DNA from: Caballeronia fortuita
Lineage (GTDB): Bacteria; Pseudomonadota; Gammaproteobacteria; Burkholderiales; Burkholderiaceae
NCBI RefSeq assembly: GCF_001544835.2
Contig: NZ_FCNX02000006.1
Span: 1 to 64,000, forward strand
Reading direction: 5' to 3'
Length of the DNA stretch: 64,000 nt
Numbering within the stretch: the first letter of the stretch is position 1; the number at the start of each line of letters is the position of its first letter. The notes under the pieces were generated by a model that did not search any database, had not been told where the DNA came from, and was given only the letters and a program-made list of their open reading frames with translations. Positions 1-9,631 of this stretch are shown piece by piece. Made by a program: the position numbers and the translations under genes.

Positions 1-114
1 GGCTGGGCCGCGCACATCATCGAGCAACGCATCGACAACAAGATCATCCGGCCGAGCGCGAATTACACGGGACCGGAGAATTTGAAGTTCCTCCCGATAA
101 ATAAGCGAAAATAA
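1..114 (+). CDS. prpC: 2-methylcitrate synthase, C-terminal end (partial)
   Basis: Frame 1 is open from the first base to a TAA at 112-114 and encodes the last 37 residues of a protein. The tail contains [14 protein letters not shown] followed by NYTGPE, which matches the characteristic C-terminus of PrpC. That enzyme condenses propionyl-CoA with oxaloacetate in the methylcitrate cycle. The downstream prpD and acnA genes on the same strand support the call. The 5' part lies outside the window, so length and active-site residues cannot be examined. Recognition rests on a short but distinctive tail. Confidence 0.85.
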   Translation, partial: GWAAHIIEQRIDNKIIRPSANYTGPENLKFLPINKRK

Positions 115-204
115 CGGGCTGCGTGATCGGATTTCGCTTCGAAGGAAATCCACGCCGCGCAACGGACTGTTTATCAACCCAATGTTTTTGAAAGGTTTTT
201 TTCG

Positions 205-714
205 ATGAATAAACTTCTGATCGCTGCAATCGCCGGCACGCTGGCTACGACGAGCGTCTTCGTCAGCGCCGACGCCTTCGCTGCGACGACCGATGCGAGC
301 AAGGCCAGGGCAACGGCCAAGCGCCCGGCTCCGGCTCGCCGCCTGATCAAGCGCAGCCCCAAGGCCGAAGCGGCCGCGGCGGCGAAGATTGATCCGATCC
401 CCGAAGGTGCAGTGAAGTGGTCGTGCAAGGACGGTAACGCTTTCTATCTGAAAGGCGACATGAAGCGTGACGCCATCGTCACCGTGAACTGGGCCAAGAA
501 GGACTACCGCCTGCCGCGCCAGGACACGACGACCGGCGCTGATCGTTTCCACGATTCGGCATCGGGCATGGATCTCGTCGTGATCCCGTCGAAAGCCATG
601 TTGTTCTCGGACAAGGACGAGTCGCGCCTCGCCGACGAATGCATGACGCCGGAAATGGCCGCGGGCGGCGCAGCGCCGACGCAGTCGAACGCGCTGATCA
701 AGAACGCGGAGTAA
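205..714 (+). CDS. exported MliC/PliC-like (C-type lysozyme inhibitor-like) protein
   Basis: 169 residues with a clear Sec signal peptide (hydrophobic residues 5-20, probable cleavage after AFA at about 26). A basic Ala/Lys/Arg-rich linker follows at about 30-60. The C-terminal domain (about 68-148) has WSCKDG near the start, a central DSASGMD block and a late Cys (C74 and C146, which could form a disulfide). This is the layout of MliC-type inhibitors of C-type lysozyme, but the similarity is by eye only. It lies between prpC and prpD on the same strand and so is probably cotranscribed with the methylcitrate genes, although nothing links it to that pathway. An AAAGG element sits about 9 bases before the ATG. 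It could also be an unrelated small periplasmic protein. Confidence 0.6.
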   Translation: MNKLLIAAIAGTLATTSVFVSADAFAATTDASKARATAKRPAPARRLIKRSPKAEAAAAAKIDPIPEGAVKWSCKDGNAFYLKGDMKRDAIVTVNWAKKDYRLPRQDTTTGADRFHDSASGMDLVVIPSKAMLFSDKDESRLADECMTPEMAAGGAAPTQSNALIKNAE

Positions 715-745
715 GTAGCTCAGCACTCAAATCAGGAATCGCTCG

Positions 746-2197
746 ATGTCCGCACCGATCTCCAATGTCAGGCCCGAGCCGGACAAGGTACTCGTCGATA
801 TAGTCGACTACGTGCTCGGCTACAGCGTCGACAGCACGCTTGCGCTCGAAACGGCGCGCAACTGCCTGATCGACACGCTCGGCTGCGGACTCGAAGCCCT
901 CTCGTACCCCGCCTGCACCAAGCTGCTGGGACCGATCGTGCCGGGCACGGTCGTCCCCAACGGCGCGAAGGTGCCGGGCACCCAGTTTCAGCTCGATCCG
1001 GTTCAGGCCGCGTTCAACATCGGCGCGATGATCCGCTGGCTCGACTTCAACGACACATGGCTCGCCGCCGAATGGGGCCATCCGTCGGACAATCTCGGCG
1101 GCATTCTGGCAACGGCCGACTGGCTTTCGCGCAACGCGATCGCATCCGGCAAGAAGCCGCTCACGATGAAAGACGTCCTGATCGCGATGATCAAGGCGCA
1201 CGAAATTCAAGGCTGTATCGCAATCGAGAACTCGTTCAACAAGGTCGGTCTCGATCACGTGCTGCTCGTCAAGCTCGCCTCCACCGCGGTCGTCGGTCAA
1301 ATGATCGGCCTCACACGCGACGAGCTCATCAACGCGGTGTCCCACGCGTTCGTCGACGGTCACGCGCTGCGCACGTATCGCCATGCGCCGAACACCGGCT
1401 CGCGCAAGTCGTGGGCAGCGGGCGACGCGACCTCGCGCGCCGTGCGTCTCGCGCTGATCGCGAAGACGGGCGAGATGGGATATCCGTCCGTTCTGACGGC
1501 CAAAACATGGGGCTTCTACGACGTGCTCTTCAAGGGCCACGCGTTCACGTTCCAGCGTCCGTATGGCTCCTACGTGATGGAAAACGTGCTCTTCAAGATC
1601 TCTTTTCCCGCGGAATTCCATGCGCAGACCGCGGTCGAAGCGGCCATGACGCTGCACGAAAAGCTCAGGCAAGCCGGCAAGTCCGTCGGTGACATCCGCA
1701 AGATCACGATCCGCACGCACGAAGCGGCGATCCGGATCATCGACAAGAAGGGGCCGCTGAACAATCCCGCCGACCGCGATCACTGCATTCAGTACATGAT
1801 CGCCGTGCCGCTGCTGCATGGCCGTCTCACCGCCGCCGATTACGAAGATGCCATCGCGCAGGACCCGCGCATCGACGCGTTGCGTGCGAAGATGGAATGC
1901 GTGGAAGACCCGCAATACACGAAGGATTATCTCGATCCGGACAAGCGCTCGATCGCGAATGCGTTGAGCGTCGAACTCGACGACGGCACGATGTTCGATG
2001 AAATCGCGGTCGAGTATCCGATCGGCCACAAGCGTCGTCGCGCGGACGGCATCCCGCTGCTCGTCGAGAAGTTCAGGACGAATCTGGCGCGCCGTTTCCC
2101 GCAGAAGCAGCAACAGGCGATCCTTGCGGTATCGCTCGATCAGGCAACGCTCGAAGCGATGCCGGTCAATGAATATGTCGATCTGTACGTGATTTAG
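746..2197 (+). CDS. prpD: 2-methylcitrate dehydratase
   Basis: 483 residues, the usual PrpD length, and recognisable as PrpD/MmgE family throughout (for example [12 protein letters not shown] near residue 45 and the [17 protein letters not shown] block near 100). PrpD is a cofactor-independent cytosolic enzyme that dehydrates 2-methylcitrate to 2-methyl-cis-aconitate in propionyl-CoA catabolism. The ATG at 746 has an AGGA 8 bases upstream. It lies 31 bases after the MliC-like gene and 41 bases before acnA, so the block reads as one operon starting at prpC. No frameshift or missing segment was seen. Confidence 0.93.
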   Translation: MSAPISNVRPEPDKVLVDIVDYVLGYSVDSTLALETARNCLIDTLGCGLEALSYPACTKLLGPIVPGTVVPNGAKVPGTQFQLDPVQAAFNIGAMIRWLDFNDTWLAAEWGHPSDNLGGILATADWLSRNAIASGKKPLTMKDVLIAMIKAHEIQGCIAIENSFNKVGLDHVLLVKLASTAVVGQMIGLTRDELINAVSHAFVDGHALRTYRHAPNTGSRKSWAAGDATSRAVRLALIAKTGEMGYPSVLTAKTWGFYDVLFKGHAFTFQRPYGSYVMENVLFKISFPAEFHAQTAVEAAMTLHEKLRQAGKSVGDIRKITIRTHEAAIRIIDKKGPLNNPADRDHCIQYMIAVPLLHGRLTAADYEDAIAQDPRIDALRAKMECVEDPQYTKDYLDPDKRSIANALSVELDDGTMFDEIAVEYPIGHKRRRADGIPLLVEKFRTNLARRFPQKQQQAILAVSLDQATLEAMPVNEYVDLYVI

Positions 2198-2238
2198 TCA
2201 AGCAGCAATTTCCTCGTCTTAGTCCAAGGAAAATAACC

Positions 2239-4944
2239 ATGGCTCACAATCTCCACAACACGCTCAAAGAATTCGACAGTGGTTCCGGCAAAGCCAGGTT
2301 CTACTCGCTGCCGCAGCTCGGCGACGCGTTGAAGATCAAGATCTCGCGCCTGCCGGTCTCGATTCGTCTGGTGCTCGAATCGGTGCTGCGCAACTACGAC
2401 GGCAAAAAAATCTCCGAGGAGCACATCGAGCAACTCGCGAACTGGAAGCCGAATGCCGCTCGTGTCGATGAAATTCCGTTCGTCGTCGCGCGCGTCGTGC
2501 TTCAGGATTTCACCGGCGTGCCGCTGCTCGCCGACATCGCCGCGATGCGTGGCGTCGCGAAGCGCGCGGGCAAGGATCCGAAGGCGATCGAGCCGCTCGT
2601 GCCGGTCGACCTCGTCGTCGATCACTCGGTGCAGATCGACCACTTCCGCGAGCCGAACGCGCTCGATCTGAACATGAAGCTGGAATTCCAGCGCAACAAC
2701 GAGCGCTACCAGTTCATGAAGTGGGGCATGCAGGCGTTCGATACGTTCAAGGTCGTGCCGCCGGGCATCGGCATCGTGCACCAGGTGAACCTCGAATACC
2801 TCGCGCGCGGCGTGCATCAGAAGGACGGCGTCTACTATCCGGACACGCTCGTCGGCACCGACTCGCACACGACGATGATCAACGGGATCGGCGTCGTGGG
2901 CTGGGGCGTGGGCGGCATCGAAGCGGAAGCGGGCATGCTCGGCCAGCCCGTGTATTTCCTCACGCCGGACGTCGTCGGCGTCGAGTTGAAGGGCAAGCTG
3001 CGCGAAGGCTGCACCGCAACCGACCTCGTGCTGACGATCACCGAAATGCTGCGCAAGGAAAAGGTCGTCGGCAAGTTCGTCGAGTTCTTCGGCGAGGGCA
3101 CGGCGTCGATCGGCGTGCCCGACCGCGCGACCATCGGCAACATGGCGCCCGAGTACGGCGCGACGATGGGCTTTTTTCCCGTCGATGAAAAGACCATCGA
3201 ATACTTCAAGGGCACGGGCCGCACCGACGCCGAGATCGCGGCGTTCGAGCAGTACTTCAAGGCGCAGAAGCTCTGGGGCGTGCCGAAGGCCGGCGAAATC
3301 GACTACACCAAGACGCTCACGCTCGATCTGGGCACGGTCGCGCCGTCGCTCGCGGGTCCGAAGCGTCCGCAGGACCGCATCGAAATCGGCAACGTGAAGA
3401 GCACGTTCATCGATCTGTTCTCGAAGCCGGTCGGCGAAAACGGCTTCAACAAGAAGGCCGCCGAGCTCGACACGAACTACACGACCGCCGACGGCGTGAA
3501 CCTCAAAAACGGCGACGTGCTGATCGCCGCGATCACGTCGTGCACGAACACGTCGAACCCGAGCGTGCTGCTCGCCGCGGGCCTGCTCGCGAAGAAGGCC
3601 GTCGAAGCGGGTCTGGCGGTCGCGCCGCACATCAAGACGTCGCTCGCGCCGGGATCGCGCATCGTCACCGAATATCTGACGAAGACGGGACTCTTGCCCT
3701 ACCTCGACAAGCTCGGCTTCACGCTCGCCGCTTATGGCTGCACGACGTGTATCGGCAACGCGGGCGATCTGACGCCGGAACTGAACGACGCCATCACGAA
3801 GAACGATGTCGTCGCGGCAGCGGTGCTGTCGGGCAACCGCAACTTCGAGGCGCGCATCCACCCGAACATCCGCGCGAACTTCCTCGCGTCGCCGCCGCTG
3901 GTCGTGGCTTACGCGATCGCGGGCAACATCACGCGCGACCTGATGACCGAGCCGGTCGGCAAGGGCACGGACGGCCGCGACATCTGGCTCGGCGACATCT
4001 GGCCGACGAGCGACGAAGTCCACGCGCTGCTCAAGTTCGCGCTCGACGCCGAGGCGTTCCGCGAGAACTACTCGCAGCTCACGAAGGACGGCGACCTGTG
4101 GAGCAAGATCGCGGGCGAAAGCGGTCAGGTCTATGACTGGCCGAAGTCGACGTACATCGCGGAGCCGCCCTTCTTCGGCAGCGACTTCTCGATGAAACCT
4201 GCCGATTCGATTCCCGCCGTCAAGGGCGCGCGCGCGCTCGGCATCTTCGGCGACTCCGTGACGACCGACCACATCAGCCCGGCGGGCTCGATCAAGGAAA
4301 CGTCGCCGGCGGGCGTGTGGCTCAAGGCGAACGGCGTGCAGAAGGCCGACTTCAACAGCTACGGCTCGCGTCGCGGCAATCACGACGTGATGATGCGCGG
4401 CACCTTCGCGAACGTGCGCATCAAGAACCTGATGATTCCGGCGAAGGAAGACGGCACGCGCGTCGAAGGCGGGCTGACGATTCATCAGCCGAGCGGCGAA
4501 CAGTTGTCGATCTACGACGCCGCGATGAAGTACATCGCGGCCGACACGCCGACGATCGTCTTCGCGGGCGAAGAGTACGGCACGGGTTCGTCGCGCGACT
4601 GGGCGGCGAAGGGCACGCAGTTGCTCGGCGTGAAGGCCGTGGTCGCGCGCAGCTTCGAGCGGATCCATCGCTCGAATCTCGTCGGCATGGGCGTGTTGCC
4701 GCTGCAGTTCAAGGGCGCGGACAGCGTGCAGTCGCTGAACATCACGGGCGAAGAGACGTACGATATCGAAGGTCTCGGCGACGACTTCAAGCCGCAGCAG
4801 GAAGTCACGCTCGTGATTCATCGCAAGGACGGCAAGGACGATCGCGTGCAGGTGCTGCTGCGTATCGACACGCCGATCGAAGTCGACTACTACAAACACG
4901 GCGGCATTCTGCCGTTCGTCCTGCGCTCGCTGCTCGCGGCGTAA
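2239..4944 (+). CDS. acnA: aconitate hydratase A
   Basis: 901 residues, the standard size of AcnA/IRP-type aconitases. The three [4Fe-4S] ligands are present: C435 in TSCTNTS, and C501 and C504 in GCTTCIGN. The C-terminal swivel domain carries the [12 protein letters not shown] loop. The enzyme interconverts citrate and isocitrate. Next to prpC and prpD it may also hydrate 2-methyl-cis-aconitate to 2-methylisocitrate, completing the cycle where AcnD/PrpF are absent; that second role is inferred from position. The start MAHNLHNTL follows an AAGGAAA ribosome-binding site. A strong terminator follows the stop codon, so acnA ends the operon. Confidence 0.95.
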   Translation: MAHNLHNTLKEFDSGSGKARFYSLPQLGDALKIKISRLPVSIRLVLESVLRNYDGKKISEEHIEQLANWKPNAARVDEIPFVVARVVLQDFTGVPLLADIAAMRGVAKRAGKDPKAIEPLVPVDLVVDHSVQIDHFREPNALDLNMKLEFQRNNERYQFMKWGMQAFDTFKVVPPGIGIVHQVNLEYLARGVHQKDGVYYPDTLVGTDSHTTMINGIGVVGWGVGGIEAEAGMLGQPVYFLTPDVVGVELKGKLREGCTATDLVLTITEMLRKEKVVGKFVEFFGEGTASIGVPDRATIGNMAPEYGATMGFFPVDEKTIEYFKGTGRTDAEIAAFEQYFKAQKLWGVPKAGEIDYTKTLTLDLGTVAPSLAGPKRPQDRIEIGNVKSTFIDLFSKPVGENGFNKKAAELDTNYTTADGVNLKNGDVLIAAITSCTNTSNPSVLLAAGLLAKKAVEAGLAVAPHIKTSLAPGSRIVTEYLTKTGLLPYLDKLGFTLAAYGCTTCIGNAGDLTPELNDAITKNDVVAAAVLSGNRNFEARIHPNIRANFLASPPLVVAYAIAGNITRDLMTEPVGKGTDGRDIWLGDIWPTSDEVHALLKFALDAEAFRENYSQLTKDGDLWSKIAGESGQVYDWPKSTYIAEPPFFGSDFSMKPADSIPAVKGARALGIFGDSVTTDHISPAGSIKETSPAGVWLKANGVQKADFNSYGSRRGNHDVMMRGTFANVRIKNLMIPAKEDGTRVEGGLTIHQPSGEQLSIYDAAMKYIAADTPTIVFAGEEYGTGSSRDWAAKGTQLLGVKAVVARSFERIHRSNLVGMGVLPLQFKGADSVQSLNITGEETYDIEGLGDDFKPQQEVTLVIHRKDGKDDRVQVLLRIDTPIEVDYYKHGGILPFVLRSLLAA

Positions 4945-4997
4945 GACGCTTCGATATTTTTGCAGGTGACCGCGCTCGCAAGAGCGCGGGAACATTG

Positions 4998-5024
4998 AAC
5001 CCGGCCACGGCCGGGTTTTTTTTC
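4998..5024 (+). terminator. rho-independent terminator after acnA
   Basis: An 8-bp perfect stem (AACCCGGC / GCCGGGTT) with a CACG loop runs into a tract of eight T. It lies about 55 bases after the acnA stop and ends the prpC-prpD-acnA transcript. The DUF2917 gene converges on it from the other side. Confidence 0.9.
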
Positions 5025-5035
5025 GCCCGTTTTTC

Positions 5036-5359
5036 TTACGCCTTGGAAATCGCGATGCGCGGCCACGTCGTGCGGCGAGTGAAACACGCGCGCACGATCT
5101 CGCTCAGGCGACGCGCGCCGCTGCGTGTCGAATCGGACGACATCGAGAACCAGCTGGCGTCCGCCGTCGCGCTGACCCAGATCGTCGTAAAGGGCTTCAG
5201 TTCGACGGACGCGCCCGCGTCCAGCCAGTAGTCGTCGGCGCTGCCTTCGACGGTCAGCCAGATGCGACCGCCCGTCACGCGCAGCGTTTGAGGCCGATCG
5301 ATCACCCAGCGCGTCGGTGCGCCGTGCCCGTCGAGTTCGAATGTACGGATTTCACGCAT
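5036..5359 (-). CDS. DUF2917 domain protein
   Basis: 107 residues. The N-terminal half (about 4-70) has the pattern of DUF2917: a small all-beta domain with RVTGGRIWLTVEG, then DDYWLDAGASVEL, resembling a cupin-like barrel. The family is common in beta-proteobacteria and has no assigned biochemical role. There is no signal peptide. The gene is transcribed away from the MocR gene and shares with it the intergenic region that holds the GAACA repeats, so it is a plausible MocR target. The C-terminal 30 residues are basic and not conserved in any way I recognise. Confidence 0.75.
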   Translation of the reverse strand: MREIRTFELDGHGAPTRWVIDRPQTLRVTGGRIWLTVEGSADDYWLDAGASVELKPFTTIWVSATADASWFSMSSDSTRSGARRLSEIVRACFTRRTTWPRIAISKA

Positions 5360-5660
5360 GATGCCGCTCCTTCAGATCGCATAACTGGAAGGCCGCTCAA
5401 AGAGAATGCAACAGCAGCCGTTGATCCTATTATTCGACCGATTCCGAACAGCTTGAATGAACACTTGTGAACACTTCCACCGAAACTGTTAAGCTAAAAA
5501 GACCGAACAGTTTCCGGCGATCGAACACTTACAAAACACTTGTCCTAGCCGTTTGGCCAACCTTGACGCGGCTTTTCGGATGCGTTCGAATGACACGAGG
5601 ACACACGTGAACAGCAAAACGGAACTGTTCACTGCAAACCACTGAACATTTTCAGCCGAT
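5360..5660. promoter_or_regulatory. divergent promoter region with a GAACA motif array
   Basis: A 301-base gene-free region between the DUF2917 gene (minus) and the mocR-type gene (plus). GAACA occurs on the plus strand at 5446, 5459, 5469, 5505, 5523, 5609 and 5644, and inverted (TGTTC) at 5626. Several copies extend to GAACACTT or GAACAGTTT, and an AACTGTT inverted variant sits at 5484. The copies at 5459 and 5469 are exactly 10 bases apart, one helical turn. MocR/GabR regulators typically bind spaced direct repeats next to their own gene, so this is a candidate operator array. No promoter hexamers could be assigned with confidence. Confidence 0.65.
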
Positions 5661-7085
5661 ATGAATGCACTTCCCCTCCACATCGACGGCGGTACGGGCG
5701 TACCGCTGACTGAGCAGATCGTCAGCCAGATCGAGGCTATGATCCGCTCGCGCCGCGTGCTGGCTGGCGCGAAGTTGCCGTCGATCCGGCAGCTTGCCGC
5801 CGAGCAGCGCATCAGCCGTTTTCCGGTGATAGAGGCTTACGACCGGCTGGCCTCGCGCGGGCTGATTCAGCCGAAGCACGGTTCCGGGTTCTACGTGGCC
5901 AATCACGTCGATGAGCGCGACAGCGACGCAGGCAACTGCGATCCGCGCCTCGCGGAAGAAGAGTCCAATCAGATTCTTCAGCAGTTCAACTATCCCGGCG
6001 AGACGCTGAAGCTGTCGAGCGGCTTCGTGCCCGAAGCGTGGCGCGACGTGGACGGTCTCACACAGGCGATCCGTCAGGCGTCGCGCATCGACGTGCCGAG
6101 CGTGATCGATTACGCGATCCCGCACGGCGACACCGAGCTGCGCCAGCAAGTCGCGATGCGCATCAACGCGCTCGGCATCGACGCCGATCTGCCTAACGTC
6201 ATGCTCACGAACGGCGCGAGCCAGGCGCTCGATCTCGTCGTGCGCTACATGCTGAAGCCGGGCGACACGGTGTTCGTCGAGGATCCTGGCTACTACAATC
6301 TCTTCGGGCTGCTGAAGCTGCAAGGCGTGCGGCTCGTCGGCGTGCCGCGCCTCGCGAACGGGCCCGATGTCGATGTCGCCGAAGCCCTGCTCAAGCAGCA
6401 TCAGCCGAAACTCTTCTTCATCAATACCGTGTTCCAGAATCCGACCGCGACGAATGTCGCGCCGCAGGTCGCGTTCAAGCTGCTGCAGCTCGCGACGCAA
6501 CACGGCTTCTCGATCGTCGAGGACGATATCTATGCCGACTTCCAGGCCGTGCCGACGCAACGGCTCGCGTCGCTCGATCAGCTCGATCGCGTGATCTACG
6601 TGGGCGGCCTGTCGAAGACCTTGTCGTCGTCGCTGCGCATCGGCTATCTCGCGGCGAATCGCGAGCTCGTGAAGAATCTCGTCGACGTGAAGGTGCTGAC
6701 GAGCCTCGGCGGCACGCGCTTCGCGGAGCGCGTCGCGGCGAGCCTGCTCGAACGCGGCACGTATCGCAAGTATCTGGAGCGCCTGCGCAAGCGCGTGCGC
6801 GATTCGTTGTCGAGCGCGGTGCAAACGCTCGAAAGCTACGGCTGGGACGTGTTCGACGAGCCGAGCGGCGGCAACTTCGTGTGGGCGAAAGTACCGGGCA
6901 TCGACGATTCGTCCGTGCTCGTCGACGAAGCCGTCAAGTTCGGCGTGACGCTCGCGCCTGGAAACTACTATCGCCCGAACGGCGAGGCGTGCGCGTGGGT
7001 GCGCATCAACTCGGCCTATGCGGGCGACCGGCGCGCGGCGCGATTCTTCGAGCACATGGCGGAGACTGCCGCCACGCGCGCTTAA
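5661..7085 (+). CDS. MocR-type (GntR N-terminus / aminotransferase) transcriptional regulator
   Basis: 474 residues. Residues about 10-80 are a GntR winged helix (GAKLPSIRQLAAEQRISRFPV, then HGSGFYV). About 110-470 is a fold-type I aminotransferase domain with the PLP lysine at K319 in GLSKTLSS and the SNP-like NPTATN loop upstream. Such MocR/GabR/PdxR proteins use bound PLP-substrate chemistry to sense an amine or vitamer and usually control an adjacent metabolic gene. Neighbours that could be targets are the divergent DUF2917 gene and the convergent dehydrogenase pair, which includes a succinate-semialdehyde dehydrogenase-like gene as in gab systems. The ligand cannot be read from sequence. 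Its stop overlaps the convergent gene's stop by two bases. Confidence 0.88.
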   Translation: MNALPLHIDGGTGVPLTEQIVSQIEAMIRSRRVLAGAKLPSIRQLAAEQRISRFPVIEAYDRLASRGLIQPKHGSGFYVANHVDERDSDAGNCDPRLAEEESNQILQQFNYPGETLKLSSGFVPEAWRDVDGLTQAIRQASRIDVPSVIDYAIPHGDTELRQQVAMRINALGIDADLPNVMLTNGASQALDLVVRYMLKPGDTVFVEDPGYYNLFGLLKLQGVRLVGVPRLANGPDVDVAEALLKQHQPKLFFINTVFQNPTATNVAPQVAFKLLQLATQHGFSIVEDDIYADFQAVPTQRLASLDQLDRVIYVGGLSKTLSSSLRIGYLAANRELVKNLVDVKVLTSLGGTRFAERVAASLLERGTYRKYLERLRKRVRDSLSSAVQTLESYGWDVFDEPSGGNFVWAKVPGIDDSSVLVDEAVKFGVTLAPGNYYRPNGEACAWVRINSAYAGDRRAARFFEHMAETAATRA

Positions 7086-7912
7086 CCCTGTTCGCCGAAG
7101 AAGCGTTCGAGCGCGCCCGTGGCGTCCTTGTCGCCAGCAAGGCGCGCGTACAGTCCGGCCGCGCCTTCGTAGATGCGATGCTCCGCGAAGTCATCGCCGA
7201 TGAACTGCGCGATCTCCTCCATCTCCCCGACCCAGCGATACGCCTTCGGCGGCATGCGCGGCACGTTGCCCGCGAGCCACGCGGCAAGCGCGGGCTGGCT
7301 TTCCGCGAGTTCGCTGAGAAGCGCGTCGCCCGCGCCGTTGCGCATCGCGGCGAGCGCAATCGCCGAGCCGAGCGCCGTCAGCCCTTTCGTGATGCCCGCG
7401 TACGACATCTTGAGCGCGGACGCAGCGCCGAGCGGCCCATCGAGCAGACGCACGACGAGACCGTGATCGGCGAGCGACATCGCGCGCTGCGCATGCGGCC
7501 CAGACAGATAGAACTTCGCCGACGAAGGCTGCCCGATGATCGACGCATCGATGAGCGGTGTGCCTGTCGCTTCGAGCGTGCGCTCGATCTGCGCGACGGT
7601 ATCGGGATTGATCGCATTGCAGTCGACATAGATCGGCCGCGTGCTCGCGCGTTCGAGCGCGGGCGCGAGCCGCCGTGCAGTATCGACCGCGACCGAGGGC
7701 GGCACGATCGACAGGATGAACTCGCATGTCACGAGATCGTCGAGGCTTGCGTCTTCCATGCCCGCTTCGAGCGCACGCGTCGCGCTGTTCGAACTGCGGC
7801 CTTCCAGCGACGTCAGCACGCGCGCGCCGCCTTGCGTCAATGCGCGACCGATGGCCGAACCCATGCTGCCCGCGCCGAGCATCGCGACCTTCGGTTGTTT
7901 CGATTGATTCAT
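7082..7912 (-). CDS. 6-phosphogluconate dehydrogenase-like NAD(P)-binding oxidoreductase (DUF1932)
   Basis: About 276 residues from the ATG at 7912 (MNQSKQPKV). An in-frame ATG eight codons upstream, at 7936, is the alternative; neither has a strong ribosome-binding site. An N-terminal Rossmann fold (MLGAGSMGSAIGRAL) is followed by the all-helical C-terminal DUF1932 domain with its typical PPKAYRWVGEMEEIA segment. The beta-hydroxyacid dehydrogenase-type lysine lies in the KMSYAGITKG helix. Proteins of this type oxidise small hydroxyacids or reduce imines; the substrate here is unknown. It follows the aldehyde dehydrogenase gene on the same strand about 100 bases downstream, suggesting a shared pathway. 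Confidence 0.75.
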   Translation of the reverse strand: MNQSKQPKVAMLGAGSMGSAIGRALTQGGARVLTSLEGRSSNSATRALEAGMEDASLDDLVTCEFILSIVPPSVAVDTARRLAPALERASTRPIYVDCNAINPDTVAQIERTLEATGTPLIDASIIGQPSSAKFYLSGPHAQRAMSLADHGLVVRLLDGPLGAASALKMSYAGITKGLTALGSAIALAAMRNGAGDALLSELAESQPALAAWLAGNVPRMPPKAYRWVGEMEEIAQFIGDDFAEHRIYEGAAGLYARLAGDKDATGALERFFGEQG

Positions 7913-7960
7913 CTGCCGACTCGTGTAATTCGTCATCCGAACTATTTGATGATGAAGGCG

Positions 7961-7982
7961 CGCGGCCCATCGAAGGGCCGCG
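7961..7982 (-). terminator. stem-loop between the aldehyde dehydrogenase and DUF1932 genes
   Basis: Perfect 8-bp stem CGCGGCCC / GGGCCGCG with a 6-base loop, 28 bases after the aldehyde dehydrogenase stop. There is no T tract on the minus strand, so it may be a partial terminator or an mRNA-stabilising hairpin rather than a full stop. Confidence 0.4.
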
Positions 7983-8009
7983 TTTCCGACTACGCTACCG
8001 GTTCACGAA

Positions 8010-9461
8010 TCAACGATGCTCGGTGACGAACTTCGTGACGAGGTACGCTTCCATCGCTTCGCTGCCGCCTTCCGAGCCGTAGCCGGAATCCTTCACGCCG
8101 CCGAACGGCGTTTCCGGCAACGCCAGACCTTGATGATTGATGGATAGCATGCCTGTTTCGATATCGTCCGACACCGCCGCCGACGTCGCCGCCGAGCTCG
8201 TGTAAGCATAAGCCGCGAGTCCGTAAGGCAGACGGTTCGCTTCGGCGATCACTTCGTCATACGACTTGAACGACGCGATCGGCGCGATCGGGCCGAACGG
8301 CTCTTCGGTCATGATGCGCGCCGAAAGCGGCACATCGGTGAGCACGGTCGGCGCGAAGAAGTAGCCTTCACGCCCGATGCGCTCGCCGCCCGTCAGCACC
8401 TTCGCGCCATGTTCGCGCGCATCGGCGACGAGGCGTTCCATCGCTTCGAGGCGGCGGCCGTTTGCCAGCGGCCCCATCTGCACGCCGTCGTCGAGACCGT
8501 TGCCGACCTTCACCGCGCTCGCGGTCGCGACGAAGTGCTGCACGAACTCGTCGTACGCGGCTTCTTCGACGAGAAAGCGCGTCGGCGAAATGCACACCTG
8601 ACCCGCGTTGCGGAACTTCGCCGTTGCGAGCATCTTCGCGGCGCGCGGCACATCGGCGTCCTTGAACACGATGGCCGGCGCGTGGCCGCCGAGCTCCATC
8701 GTCACGCGCTTCATGTGCTCGCCCGCGAGCGACGCGAGCAGCTTGCCGACCGGCGTCGAACCGGTGAACGAAATCTTGCGGATCGCGGGATGCGCGATCA
8801 GGTACTTCGAGACATCGGCCGGCACGCCGAAGACGAGGTTGAGCACGCCGGCGGGCAGCCCTGCATCGGCATAAGCCTGCACGAGCGCCGCGCAGCTCGC
8901 GGGCGTTTCCTCGGGGCCTTTGAGCACGACCGAGCAGCCCGACGCGAGCGCCGCCGACACCTTCCGCACCGCCTGATTGATCGGGAAATTCCACGGCGTG
9001 AACGCGGCGACGGGACCGACCGGTTCACGCGTGACGATCTGGCGCACCGCATCCGCGCGCGACGGGATCACGCGGCCATACGCGCGGCGCCCCTCTTCCG
9101 CGAACCATTCGATGATGTCCGCCGCCGACAGCGTCTCGATGCGCGCCTCGCCGAACGGCTTGCCCTGCTCCATCGTCATGATGGCGGCGATCTGCTCGAC
9201 GCGGTCGCGCAGATTCTGCGCGGCGCGGCGCATCAGCTTGCTGCGCTCGTAGGGCGAGACCTTGCGCCACTCCTTGAAACCGCGCGCGGCGGCGTCGGCG
9301 GCGAGCGCAAGCTCGGCTTCGCCCGCGAGCGCGAGACGGCCGATCTCGGCTTCGTTCGCCGGATTGATGACGGCGGTGTCGCGCGAGCCGTCGCGCCAGG
9401 CGCCGTCGATATAAATCTGGGTATTCGGATAGGCGGGAAGGTCGGAACGAGTGTTGCTCAT
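8010..9461 (-). CDS. gabD: NAD(P)-dependent succinate-semialdehyde dehydrogenase-like aldehyde dehydrogenase
   Basis: 483 residues from the ATG at 9461, chosen because AAGGAGA lies 5 bases upstream; a longer in-frame start at 9506 has no such site. All aldehyde dehydrogenase landmarks are present: FTPWNFP, the FTGSTPVGK cofactor loop, the catalytic Glu in MELGGHAP and the catalytic Cys in [11 protein letters not shown]. The C-terminus ends with [14 protein letters not shown]. The whole is typical of the SSADH/GabD clade that oxidises succinate semialdehyde to succinate. Relatives act on other omega-semialdehydes, so the substrate is not certain. No GABA transaminase gene is adjacent, although a MocR regulator is nearby. 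Confidence 0.82.
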   Translation of the reverse strand: MSNTRSDLPAYPNTQIYIDGAWRDGSRDTAVINPANEAEIGRLALAGEAELALAADAAARGFKEWRKVSPYERSKLMRRAAQNLRDRVEQIAAIMTMEQGKPFGEARIETLSAADIIEWFAEEGRRAYGRVIPSRADAVRQIVTREPVGPVAAFTPWNFPINQAVRKVSAALASGCSVVLKGPEETPASCAALVQAYADAGLPAGVLNLVFGVPADVSKYLIAHPAIRKISFTGSTPVGKLLASLAGEHMKRVTMELGGHAPAIVFKDADVPRAAKMLATAKFRNAGQVCISPTRFLVEEAAYDEFVQHFVATASAVKVGNGLDDGVQMGPLANGRRLEAMERLVADAREHGAKVLTGGERIGREGYFFAPTVLTDVPLSARIMTEEPFGPIAPIASFKSYDEVIAEANRLPYGLAAYAYTSSAATSAAVSDDIETGMLSINHQGLALPETPFGGVKDSGYGSEGGSEAMEAYLVTKFVTEHR

Positions 9462-9573
9462 GCAATTCTCCTTGCGAGGGGCGTGGCGTAACGTTTTGCG
9501 GCGCAAACGGCAATGTTATCCCGAGTGCGTCATTATTGCTTCGACCGTCCGGCAAATCTGCGCGACGCGCAAT

Positions 9574-9606
9574 GAAAAACGCCCGCGATCCGGGATCGGC
9601 GGGCGT
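9574..9606 (-). terminator. rho-independent terminator of the DUF5666 gene
   Basis: Stem ACGCCCGC / GCGGGCGT with an inner GATC/GATC extension. On the minus strand it runs into a five-T tract. It lies 26 bases after the DUF5666-like gene's stop and would end the molybdoenzyme/cytochrome operon. Confidence 0.75.
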
Positions 9607-9631
9607 GTCGACAACCGTTCAGTCGTAACGC

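Noticed and set aside
698..2113. Long antisense open frame over prpD
   Set aside because: Composition is Arg/Val/Asp-rich, with no start signal, and prpD itself has complete family motifs.
2194..4995. Very long open frame antisense to acnA
   Set aside because: It is a 933-codon Arg/Asp/His-rich translation antisense to a fully conserved aconitase; high GC content produces such frames and it has no family signature.
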